Assembly (NCBI GenBank): GCA_023409695.1
Contig: JAEYQZ010000172.1
Location: 1-5,329, forward strand
Source: Methanobacteriota archaeon
GTDB taxonomy: Archaea; Methanobacteriota; Methanobacteria; Methanobacteriales; Methanobacteriaceae
Reading direction: 5' to 3'
Length of the DNA: 5,329 nucleotides
Below, piece by piece: positions 1 through 5,160 of the stretch (position 1 is the first letter of the stretch; each line of letters begins with the position of its first letter). The notes below the pieces were generated by a model that made no database searches, was not told where the DNA came from, and worked only from the letters and a program-made list of their open reading frames with translations. A program made the translations under genes and the position numbers.

Positions 1-7
1 AATTTAT

Positions 8-1237
8 TTAGAAAGTCCTGATTTTACCAGATACAAGCATGTCAGTTATGCTTGTTATATTTTCTAACCAGTAATCTGTGATTTCTTCTACCTGCTTATT
101 AACACTTTCAAGCTGGTATCCATCTTCAAGAATCATTTGAACACTTGCAGCCTTTGGAATGTTAATTGGTTTTCCAATCTGGCTTAAAAGCATTATATGG
201 ACCTGTTTTACTCCTTCAACTTCAGTTATATCATTTGCGATTTTATTTGAGAGGAGATTGTATATTTTACCAACGTGGTTTATTGGGTTCTTTCCAGAAG
301 TTGCTTCCATGGACATAGGTCTGTTTGGTGTTATTAATCCGTTAGCACGGTTTCCACGTCCTACGGAACCGTCATCACCCATTTCTGCTGAAGTTCCGGT
401 AACAGTCAGGTAAACTGAAGGATTTTCCGGGTCATGGACATCTGCAGTGTTTATATAAACTTCTACGTTTCTTTCTGTGTATTTCTCAGCGAGCTTCTGT
501 ACTTCATCATGTACCTTTGCTTTTACATCAATATAATGGTCAAGATCATTAACATATTTTGAAACCATGGCTGAAGCAACTGTAAGTACGATGTGATTAT
601 CATCTCGAAGTCCCATAACTTTAATATCTTCACCTACTTGCGGATATTTCTTTTTAAAGTCTCTGGAGTTCAGCATATTTTCTGTAGCGAGTACTATATT
701 CTCTGTTTCTGAAAATGGTGCATAACCTACCCCAAATGAGGTATCATTAGATGAAGGCGCTTCTCCTTTTCTTTTGAATACATCTGTTAAATCGCCTGAT
801 CCGTGTCCTATTTTACATTCTACGACTGTAGCAGTTTCAACATCGAGGTTTATAATATTTTCTCTTAAATATTCTTTTGCAGCGGCTATGGCTATCCTAT
901 CAAGACCCATTTTCTTTATTTCTAATTTTCCATTTTTTTCATTGTGGAATTCGGCTATTCCCCTTCCTGTAAGGAGGATGTCCATTGGTTTAATTATATC
1001 TCCACCGCCGAATACTGGGTCTGATTCTCCTGCTGTAATCTGAACCTCATCAGTGTTATGGTGCATTATTTCTCCGAACTGCTCGATGTATGCATTGCAT
1101 AAAGCTCTACTTACGGATTCTGCTATTCCGTCACTGATACTGTCGGGGTGTCCTATACCTTTTCTTTCTACTATCTCTATCTCTTGCTGTTCAATTGGTT
1201 TTTGAATGAGCTTTTCAACGAAAATATTTTTTTTCAT
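8..1237 (-). CDS. mat: Archaeal S-adenosylmethionine synthetase (methionine adenosyltransferase)
   Basis: This cytosolic enzyme makes S-adenosylmethionine from ATP and methionine, supplying methyl groups for methylation and cofactor synthesis. At 409 residues it has the usual length of the archaeal family, which is very divergent from bacterial MetK. Visible hallmarks are ERKGIGHPDSISD at residues 24-36, GHGSGDL at 145-151, and the long conserved block GTSAEMGDDGSVGRGNR (281-297) followed by NRPMSMEATSGKNP (305-318). These are the ATP/methionine and metal-binding signatures expected of the family. The ATG at 1235-1237 is supported by AGGGAGG at 1244-1250 with a 6-nt gap. The TAA stop lies at 8-10, so the gene is complete and its terminator is outside the window. 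It is divergent from the DUF192 gene, with a 219-nt spacer. No SAM riboswitch-like structure was noticed in the leader. Family assignment is very secure. Confidence 0.97.
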   Translation of the reverse strand: MKKNIFVEKLIQKPIEQQEIEIVERKGIGHPDSISDGIAESVSRALCNAYIEQFGEIMHHNTDEVQITAGESDPVFGGGDIIKPMDILLTGRGIAEFHNEKNGKLEIKKMGLDRIAIAAAKEYLRENIINLDVETATVVECKIGHGSGDLTDVFKRKGEAPSSNDTSFGVGYAPFSETENIVLATENMLNSRDFKKKYPQVGEDIKVMGLRDDNHIVLTVASAMVSKYVNDLDHYIDVKAKVHDEVQKLAEKYTERNVEVYINTADVHDPENPSVYLTVTGTSAEMGDDGSVGRGNRANGLITPNRPMSMEATSGKNPINHVGKIYNLLSNKIANDITEVEGVKQVHIMLLSQIGKPINIPKAASVQMILEDGYQLESVNKQVEEITDYWLENITSITDMLVSGKIRTF

Positions 1238-1243
1238 AAATGT

Positions 1244-1250
1244 CCTCCCT
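1244..1250 (-). promoter_or_regulatory. Ribosome binding site of mat
   Basis: Read on the minus strand this is AGGGAGG, 6 nt before the ATG. It fixes the start of the SAM synthetase and is a near-consensus complement of the archaeal 16S 3' end. Confidence 0.8.
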
Positions 1251-1321
1251 TTTAACTATACAAATACGTCATAAAATGTAAAGTCAAAGTAACCGTGATC
1301 TCATATGTTCTTATTTTTTAA

Positions 1322-1337
1322 GATATTTAAATATATT
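1322..1337 (-). promoter_or_regulatory. Candidate TATA region for mat, containing a 12-bp palindrome
   Basis: The sequence ATATTTAAATAT at 1323-1334 is perfectly self-complementary and sits in an AT stretch. As a TATA box for minus-strand transcription it would place the start near 1300, leaving a leader of about 60 nt before mat. No better box is placed correctly: the ones nearer the gene would start the RNA inside the Shine-Dalgarno. The assignment rests on position and composition only. Confidence 0.35.
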
Positions 1338-1406
1338 CTTACCCTACTAATAAAGAATAGAGTAAAATAATCTAAAAAATTTAATATTTATGTTAAATGT
1401 CGTATG

Positions 1407-1415
1407 ATTATAAAA
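1407..1415 (+). promoter_or_regulatory. Candidate TATA box for the DUF192 gene
   Basis: ATTATAAAA lies about 45 nt before the ATG. With the usual archaeal spacing of about 26 nt, transcription would begin near 1438, giving a short leader of about 20 nt that still includes the Shine-Dalgarno AGAGG (1445-1449). The second box-like sequence, GTATATACT (1421-1429), would start the RNA within the Shine-Dalgarno and is less likely. Confidence 0.45.
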
Positions 1416-1456
1416 AATAGGTATATACTTTTAATTTACAAAATAGAGGCTTTAAA

Positions 1457-1846
1457 ATGCAGAATCATTCAAATATCAAACATTTTATGGTAATGAACAG
1501 AACTAAATCTACTGTACTTGGCGAAAGTGAAATTGCAAATACATTCTTCTCAAGGTTAAGGGGAACAATGTTCAAAAAGGAACTTAAACGAGGGCTAATT
1601 TTAAAACTTCCAAGTAGTAGAAGTCGGAGCGGCTCAGCAATTCACATGTTTTTTGTAAGATTTCCTCTGGATATAATTTTTGCAGATTCAGATAAAAAAG
1701 TGGTTGATGTAGTCTCAATCGATCCATGGAAGACTTATACTCCTAAAAAACCGGCAAAATATGTTATAGAAATGAAAAAAGGCACTATTGAGTCATCTGG
1801 CACTGAAATAGGGGATGAGTTGGATTTTATGTGTGAAAATGCTTAA
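1457..1846 (+). CDS. DUF192 family protein
   Basis: This is a 129-residue soluble protein of the DUF192 family (small conserved proteins of bacteria and archaea with no agreed function). Recognisable family features in order are: RLRGTMFKKEL near residues 33-43 (family pattern R..GLM), SAIHMFFVRFPLDIIF at 60-75 (family pattern IHMFFM.FPIDVIFLD), KVVDVVSIDPWK around 81-92, and the C-terminal YVIEMKKGTI...GTEIGDEL (102-121). Many bacterial members carry a signal peptide, but none is visible here, so a cytoplasmic location is inferred. The ATG at 1457 is preferred over internal ATGs at codons 11 and 13 because AGAGG at 1445-1449 stands 7 nt upstream. It is the only plus-strand gene here: divergent from mat and convergent with the V4R gene, so probably monocistronic. 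Family is confident; function is unknown. Confidence 0.9.
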   Translation: MQNHSNIKHFMVMNRTKSTVLGESEIANTFFSRLRGTMFKKELKRGLILKLPSSRSRSGSAIHMFFVRFPLDIIFADSDKKVVDVVSIDPWKTYTPKKPAKYVIEMKKGTIESSGTEIGDELDFMCENA

Positions 1847-1885
1847 ATTTATCTATAAAAGCATTAACAAGTACATAAAATAAGT

Positions 1886-1956
1886 TCGCTCATGATTTGA
1901 ATCTGTATTGACCTGTAACATGCATTAATAACTTGTAATATGATAAACATGAGCGA
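1886..1956. repeat. 9-bp inverted repeat in the convergent spacer
   Basis: TCGCTCATG at 1886-1894 is matched by its exact complement CATGAGCGA at 1948-1956, 53 nt apart, between the ends of the DUF192 and V4R genes. Inside are shorter near-repeats: GCATTAA at 1861-1867 and 1922-1928, and TGTAACATG (1914-1922) against TGTAATATG (1934-1942). The arms are GC-richer than their surroundings. A shared 3'-end structure for the two converging transcripts is possible, but the long loop makes a simple terminator hairpin unlikely. Confidence 0.4.
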
Positions 1957-1973
1957 TTACTACTGTTTAAGGA

Positions 1974-2552
1974 TTAAATCTTTGTTATTTCAAATCTACA
2001 GAAATTATCTCCCATTCCCCAGCAATTTACTTCTTCAAATTGCCATGGTTCACCAGTTATCTCAGAGAGACCTCCTGTAATTCTACCTCCTTCATAGTAG
2101 CATACAGGCTTATTTAAGTTAGGCATCCCAGCACAGCTCATACATTCGTCAACTTTGACTATAATTTTGTCATCTTCAATGCTTTCAGCAGTTATAATAC
2201 CGTAACCCCAATTTCCAAAATCAAATTTAACACAGTCGAGCCAGCCTTGGACATCTCCCTTTTCAACTTTCCCTGTTTCTATCATTTGTTTGGCTCTTAA
2301 GATTGAAAATTCGTCACCAGCCATTCTCAAAATAGATCCCATAGTTCCCATACTAAACTGTGTACTTCCAGTAAGGATAATTGATCTTAAAGCACCCACG
2401 GAATTTGCTGAAACAAGTGTTTTCCTTTCTTCGCAGAATGGGCCTGGCCTTGTAGCATCCATTCCGGGACTTAAACATAATATACTGGCACCATCTTTCA
2501 AAATTAAACCCATATTTTGTAAATATTCATCGTAGTTTGTATATTCTGGCAT
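1974..2552 (-). CDS. V4R-domain (4-vinyl reductase-like) cysteine-rich protein
   Basis: This 192-residue soluble protein has a C-terminal V4R domain, the small-molecule-binding module first defined in the bacteriochlorophyll 4-vinyl reductase BchJ and also found in transcription and signalling proteins. The V4R signature covers about residues 130-190: VDECMSC (134-140), PVCYYEGGRITGGL (149-162), then EEVNCWGMGDNFCRFEI (173-189). This gives C137, C140, C151, C177 and C185, the conserved cysteines expected for metal or ligand binding. The N-terminal half (1-125) adds C26, C40 and C107 and has no clear motif, transmembrane segment or DNA-binding helix. The ATG at 2550-2552 follows GTGATC at 2555-2560, which fits the GGTGATC-type archaeal Shine-Dalgarno but is very close. 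A chlorophyll role is not credible in a methanogen; a sensor or metal/tetrapyrrole-binding role is inferred. It converges with DUF192 and has no close upstream partner. Confidence 0.82.
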   Translation of the reverse strand: MPEYTNYDEYLQNMGLILKDGASILCLSPGMDATRPGPFCEERKTLVSANSVGALRSIILTGSTQFSMGTMGSILRMAGDEFSILRAKQMIETGKVEKGDVQGWLDCVKFDFGNWGYGIITAESIEDDKIIVKVDECMSCAGMPNLNKPVCYYEGGRITGGLSEITGEPWQFEEVNCWGMGDNFCRFEITKI

Positions 2553-2614
2553 TTGATCACTTTTTCATGTACTTGCGAGCTTATTTTTGTCTCTAACATG
2601 ATTAACTAAGATGT

Positions 2615-2815
2615 TTATGCATGTATACTTGCTAAAATTGAATTTTTGGAACCTATAAAGAGTGTTTTTTTATCTCTTCTATATGACTTATTGATTCTTT
2701 TTTGTTTTTTTGAAGATCTTTTTACCGTGCCAAAAACAGGGAAATGTATAATTCCTGTAAGTTCTGAGTCTATATCTGAAGAAATTTCTTTTTTATGATT
2801 AAATCGTTTTTCCAA
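2615..2815 (-). CDS. Doubtful 66-residue open reading frame
   Basis: This frame begins at TTG (2813-2815), directly after an in-frame TAG, and ends at TAA 62 nt before the V4R start. The product is very basic in its second half (lysine/arginine-rich stretch around residues 32-50), with a short hydrophobic patch near GIIHFPVFG (21-29). No family is recognised. The nearest purine-rich motif, AGGG, is 10 nt before the TTG and is a poor Shine-Dalgarno. In DNA this AT-rich a frame of this length can occur by chance. It could be spurious, a small basic protein, or the tail of a decayed gene whose upstream part runs to about 2947. I lean to spurious. Confidence 0.15.
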   Translation of the reverse strand: MEKRFNHKKEISSDIDSELTGIIHFPVFGTVKRSSKKQKRINKSYRRDKKTLFIGSKNSILASIHA

Positions 2816-2892
2816 CTAATAATTGCCCTGATATCCCTTTCTACTTGAATCTTTAAGCATTTTATTTATCATGTTAGCGCTCTTATACTTCA

Positions 2893-2938
2893 AATAAGCT
2901 TTTATAACATTCATTTTTGTCAATGTTATTAGCTTATT
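2893..2938. repeat. 46-nt two-part inverted repeat (hairpin)
   Basis: Two consecutive 8-bp stems pair perfectly. AATAAGCT (2893-2900) pairs with AGCTTATT (2931-2938), and ATAACATT (2904-2911) pairs with AATGTTAT (2922-2929). They are separated by a small internal loop (3 nt on one side, 1 nt on the other) and closed by a 10-nt loop. Sixteen perfect pairs in 46 nt is more than the background AT-richness readily explains. It is not beside the end of any recognised gene, so it is not an obvious terminator; a small RNA or a protein-binding site are the alternatives. Confidence 0.6.
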
Positions 2939-3083
2939 AAAATAGTATTATTATTGGGTTGCACTGTGCTTACTTATAAATATTACTATAAAATCCTTAA
3001 AATAATATTAATGCCATATTATGTCTTAAATTATTAAAAGGGAATTAGATATTAAAAATATGTAAAAAACAAATCGTCATGCA

Positions 3084-3120
3084 TTTTTAATATATGTAAA
3101 ATAACATATTAGATTAAAAA
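3084..3120. repeat. AT-rich bulged hairpin
   Basis: TTTTTAAT (3084-3091) pairs with ATTAAAAA (3113-3120), and ATATG (3092-3096) pairs with CATAT (3105-3109). There is a 3-nt bulge (TAG, 3110-3112) and an 8-nt loop. Thirteen pairs are possible but nearly all are A-T, so chance formation in this composition is a real possibility. Confidence 0.35.
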
Positions 3121-3207
3121 AGCTTAAAAAATTTACGGTTTTATGATTATGAATAAATTAGTACTTTGGAATGTAATAAATTTCTAAATAGTAAGTTATA
3201 ATAAGTC

Positions 3208-3236
3208 GAAAATAATTAAAATAAAAAATAAATAAT
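3208..3236 (-). terminator. U-rich transcription termination region of the HEAT-repeat gene
   Basis: Reading the minus strand just after the TAG stop of the HEAT gene, the RNA would be a long, almost pure U/A tract with runs of six and four U. Archaeal RNA polymerase terminates at U-rich tracts without needing a strong hairpin. Position and composition fit, but no stem is required or seen. Confidence 0.4.
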
Positions 3237-3246
3237 GTGTCTGATT

Positions 3247-3642
3247 CTATTTTCTCCCTTTTATTGAATTTAGAGCCATTTGAGCAACTTTTTTTACCAC
3301 AGGGTTTTCATCGTTAGATGCTTTTTCAAGAGGGTCTATTGCGCTCTCATCTCCAGCTCCAGAAAGGCCCACTGCAGCAGCATATCGAACACTTGCCCTT
3401 TCATCATTTAATGCTTCAATTAATGGGGCAATAACTTTTTTATCTTCGAAAACACCAAGCGATAAAGCAGCAGCTTCTCTAACATGACAATCTTCATCTT
3501 TTAATGCTTTAATTAGAGGATCTACAGCTTGGGGGTCTGCTAATTCTGCAAGAAGTTCTGCAGCATCTTCTCTTCTTCTCCAATCACCATTTTCCAGTTC
3601 ACCCATAAGATAATTTAAATCTCTATTTTCTGATTCGGCCAA
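3247..3642 (-). CDS. Small HEAT-repeat (PBS-lyase-type) protein
   Basis: This 131-residue soluble all-helical scaffold has about four HEAT repeats with an exact 31-residue period. VDPL at 40-43, IAPL at 71-74 and IDPL at 102-105 each open a repeat, and each is followed by a D/N-E...VR/VKxxAA helix B (54-60, 85-91, 116-120). A degenerate first repeat covers about 9-39. Such repeats bind other proteins or nucleic acids; the resemblance to phycobilin lyases is structural and implies no pigment chemistry. The start is TTG (3640-3642), supported by a perfect AGGAGGT at 3649-3655 with a 6-nt gap and no in-frame ATG nearby. It lies 68 nt downstream of the 3'-phosphoesterase on the same strand, so the two may be co-transcribed and its partner may be that enzyme (inference). 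Family is confident; the specific role is unknown. Confidence 0.9.
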   Translation of the reverse strand: MAESENRDLNYLMGELENGDWRRREDAAELLAELADPQAVDPLIKALKDEDCHVREAAALSLGVFEDKKVIAPLIEALNDERASVRYAAAVGLSGAGDESAIDPLEKASNDENPVVKKVAQMALNSIKGRK

Positions 3643-3648
3643 TGCACT

Positions 3649-3655
3649 ACCTCCT
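3649..3655 (-). promoter_or_regulatory. Perfect Shine-Dalgarno that sets a TTG start
   Basis: AGGAGGT on the minus strand is a full complement of the archaeal anti-Shine-Dalgarno, 6 nt before the TTG of the HEAT-repeat gene. The only GTG nearby (3645-3647) is out of frame. This site is the main evidence for the start. Confidence 0.85.
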
Positions 3656-3657
3656 AG

Positions 3658-3709
3658 CTATCATATTTGTTTTTAAACTTTTAAAAACTTATTCATTTCT
3701 ATCATATTT
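3658..3709. repeat. 11-nt direct repeats flanking a palindrome, upstream of the HEAT gene
   Basis: CTATCATATTT occurs exactly at 3658-3668 and again at 3699-3709, 41 nt apart. Between them lies a hairpin-forming palindrome: GTTTTTAA (3669-3676), loop ACTT, TTAAAAAC (3681-3688). The whole set fills the 68-nt spacer between the phosphoesterase stop and the HEAT ribosome binding site. The AT-rich palindrome could be the TATA region of a separate HEAT promoter (start near 3661), an operator, or a processing or termination structure. Confidence 0.55.
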
Positions 3710-3710
3710 T

Positions 3711-4289
3711 TCACATTATATCTTCGATAGTACGTCCGCTTAATACAGATTCAGGTTGATCAATCAGGATATCCTTACCGGGATCTGCCTCATTATCTTT
3801 CTTTTTTAAAAGAAGCCAGAATTTTCTGTTTCCTTTTCCTGTATGTATAAGTGCATAGCCCCCCTTAAGCTTATGGCCTTCAAGCCAGATATCTACGTGT
3901 CCATTATTAACAGATTCTTCCATATTGACTTCCTGCCCCTCTTTTTCATTTAAATTACGGTAAGTACCAGTATCCCATACAATTACAGTACCTGCACCAT
4001 AATTTCCTTCTGGAATAATTCCCTCAAAATCAATGTAATCTATAGGATGGTCTTCTGTTGGGACTGCAAGCCTTTTTTGGCCTGGATCTGTAGAAGGTCC
4101 CTTGGGAATTGCCCAGGACTTTAAAACGCCGTTAACTTCCAACCTGAAATCATAATGGAGTTTACTTGCATCATGTTTTTGCACTACAAATCTTGGCCTA
4201 TCTGAAACTTTTTCACTTGTAAATGGTTCAGGGGTCTTTTCAATATCTCTTTTTTCACGATATTTTTTAAGTGAATCTTCTTTTGCCAT
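3711..4289 (-). CDS. Stand-alone LigD-type 3'-phosphoesterase (DNA repair end-healing enzyme)
   Basis: At 192 residues this matches the phosphoesterase (PE) domain of bacterial NHEJ ligase LigD, here without polymerase or ligase domains. PE enzymes remove a 3'-terminal ribonucleotide and 3'-phosphate to leave a 3'-OH in a Mn-dependent reaction. The core runs RFVVQKHDASKLHYDFRLE (33-51), LKSWAIPKGPS (56-66), KRLAVPTEDHPIDYIDFEG (72-90), IPEGNYGAGTVIVWD (92-106). Mapped onto Pseudomonas LigD (offset 3 from remembered numbering), H39, H45, D47, R49, R73, H81 and Y85 correspond to H42, H48, D50, R52, R76, H84 and Y88, so all are present. GGYALIHTGKGNRKFWLLLKKKD (143-165) completes the barrel. The ATG at 4287-4289 has GGTG 5 nt upstream. 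Similar free PE proteins are known in other archaea such as Methanosarcina and Korarchaeum. No Ku or ligase gene is in the window. The HEAT gene follows. Confidence 0.93.
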   Translation of the reverse strand: MAKEDSLKKYREKRDIEKTPEPFTSEKVSDRPRFVVQKHDASKLHYDFRLEVNGVLKSWAIPKGPSTDPGQKRLAVPTEDHPIDYIDFEGIIPEGNYGAGTVIVWDTGTYRNLNEKEGQEVNMEESVNNGHVDIWLEGHKLKGGYALIHTGKGNRKFWLLLKKKDNEADPGKDILIDQPESVLSGRTIEDIM

Positions 4290-4325
4290 ATTAGCACCGT
4301 CTTAAAAATTTTCGAAAAATGGGGA

Positions 4326-4352
4326 TTTATATTATAAAATCTGTTATAATAT
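4326..4352 (-). promoter_or_regulatory. Promoter of the 3'-phosphoesterase gene with overlapping dyad
   Basis: On the minus strand TTTATAATATAAA (4326-4338) is a good archaeal TATA box. It would start the RNA near 4306, leaving a leader of about 17 nt with the GGTG site (4295-4298). A perfect inverted repeat overlaps it: ATATTATAA (4329-4337), 6-nt spacer, TTATAATAT (4344-4352). A dyad of this size over the TATA/BRE position is where archaeal repressors often bind, but AT-richness makes some symmetry expected. Confidence 0.5.
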
Positions 4353-4410
4353 TTGGAAAAGAGATGTAATAAAAATTAATATTTTTGTTTGCTGTCCATT
4401 AATTTAATAT

Positions 4411-4436
4411 AGAAACTGAAAAATAGAAAATAAAGA
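4411..4436 (-). terminator. Possible U-rich terminator of the flavoprotein gene
   Basis: About 35-60 nt past the flavoprotein stop, the minus strand becomes pyrimidine-rich with runs of U interrupted by single bases, ending before the phosphoesterase promoter. This resembles archaeal U-tract termination and would separate the two genes. The evidence is composition only. Confidence 0.3.
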
Positions 4437-4467
4437 TGTGTATGGATATATATTCTTAAATAATGTT

Positions 4468-5160
4468 TTAAAAAAGCTTTCCTAAATCAGAAGGGTGCCC
4501 TAAAACTTCTATGCCTTCAAAATCATAGAGTTTTTTAGTGTTTTCGATGTCAATTTCCCTCATATGAATGGTAATTATTTTTCCGGCAGAAATCGCTGAA
4601 AAGGGGCATGCTGTTGCACATGTACCACATCCTTCACATTTAAGGAGGTCTATTTCAATTCCTGGAGTTATTGCATTTCCTGGGCAAGCTGCTGCAGCTG
4701 CACATGGCTCACACTTTTGACAGGTATCTAATTCAAGCTTTGAGGGTAATACAGTTTCTAAATCACCTGATTCAAGGTCTACTGGAACTATGCATGTTTT
4801 AACTCCACCTTTCCCTGATTGAGCGACAGCATTGGTGACCAGTGAATCTGCAATACCGCCCACGATTTTCCCGATAGTATTTGAAGTTGCTGGTGAAACG
4901 ATGAGAAGATCATATTTTCCCAGTGAAAACCGCCCTGTTATGGGATAACTGAATCTCTGGTCTTTTTCTCGGATTAATTCATTGTAGTATCCGCCGGTTA
5001 TTGTTTCTATTCTTTCATAAAGTCCGTACATTTTAAGAACTTCTTCTCCAGCGGCTGAAAGCAAAACAGTTACATCATGTTTTGTCATTAACTGTTCCAC
5101 TAATTCAACACTGTCTGAAAGTAAGTGACCTGCTCCTGTAATTCCAAAGGCTATTTTCAT
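4468..5160 (-). CDS. dmrX: DmrX/MJ0208-type iron-sulfur flavoprotein, probable dihydromethanopterin reductase
   Basis: The 230 residues form an N-terminal FMN-binding flavoprotein domain (about 1-140) of the phosphopantothenoylcysteine decarboxylase-like fold and a C-terminal ferredoxin domain (about 145-190). FMN-domain marks are IAFGITGAGH (3-12) and LLIVSPATSNTIGKIVGGIADSLVTNAV (85-112). Two cluster motifs follow: C147, C150, C153, C159-P and C175, C178, C181, C185-P. This matches the archaeal MJ0208 family and the M. mazei iron-sulfur flavoprotein DmrX, which reduces dihydromethanopterin to tetrahydromethanopterin, the last step in making the methanogenic C1 carrier. The substrate is inferred from family, not visible residues; the older decarboxylase label is misleading. 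The ATG at 5158-5160 follows AGGAG (5166-5170) by 5 nt. The first cluster has an unusual Cx5C spacing. The gene is probably transcribed alone, with 178 nt separating it from the phosphoesterase gene. Confidence 0.85.
   Translation of the reverse strand: MKIAFGITGAGHLLSDSVELVEQLMTKHDVTVLLSAAGEEVLKMYGLYERIETITGGYYNELIREKDQRFSYPITGRFSLGKYDLLIVSPATSNTIGKIVGGIADSLVTNAVAQSGKGGVKTCIVPVDLESGDLETVLPSKLELDTCQKCEPCAAAAACPGNAITPGIEIDLLKCEGCGTCATACPFSAISAGKIITIHMREIDIENTKKLYDFEGIEVLGHPSDLGKLF

Larger units (their letters stand above)
2553..3246. other. Gene-poor AT-rich intergenic region with several hairpins
   Basis: About 700 bases lie between the V4R start and the HEAT-repeat stop. I find no tRNA, C/D-box motif or well-supported gene. 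It contains a weak 66-codon minus-strand frame (2615-2815), a 43-codon open stretch just upstream in the same frame (2819-2947), a two-part hairpin (2893-2938), two smaller AT-rich hairpins (3002-3022 and 3084-3120), an isolated palindrome GCACTGTGC (2961-2969), and a U-rich stretch on the minus strand (3208-3236). The V4R promoter must lie near 2560-2660, but no single TATA box stands out; TTTATAG on the minus strand near 2654-2660 is one candidate. Confidence 0.6.

Noticed and set aside
159..413. Plus-strand open frame of 84 codons
   Set aside because: It lies antisense inside the SAM synthetase gene, whose protein is unmistakable; it is a shadow frame with no family features.
774..1043. 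Plus-strand open frame of 89 codons
   Set aside because: Also antisense to the SAM synthetase; no recognisable motif.
1238..1320. Possible SAM-responsive riboswitch in the leader of the SAM synthetase
   Set aside because: The leader is short and AT-rich with no paired helices resembling known SAM riboswitches, and these are not established in methanogens.
2290..2535. Plus-strand open frame of 81 codons
   Set aside because: Antisense to the V4R gene, which has clear domain motifs and a ribosome binding site.
2816..2818. In-frame TAG as a possible pyrrolysine codon
   Set aside because: No evidence of pyrrolysine machinery in the window, TAG ends the HEAT gene normally, and the surrounding frame itself is not a convincing gene.
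3002..3022. Small hairpin ATAATAT / ATATTAT with a 7-nt loop
   Set aside because: All seven pairs are A-T in very AT-rich DNA, so it is expected by chance and has no nearby gene end.
2553..3246. tRNA or C/D-box small RNA in the large intergenic region
   Set aside because: No tRNA cloverleaf, TPsiC-like segment, or RUGAUGA/CUGA box pair could be found on either strand.
4468..5160. Phosphopantothenoylcysteine decarboxylase (CoaB/CoaC) reading of the flavoprotein
   Set aside because: Only the flavin fold is shared. The two ferredoxin cluster motifs place it with MJ0208/DmrX iron-sulfur flavoproteins.
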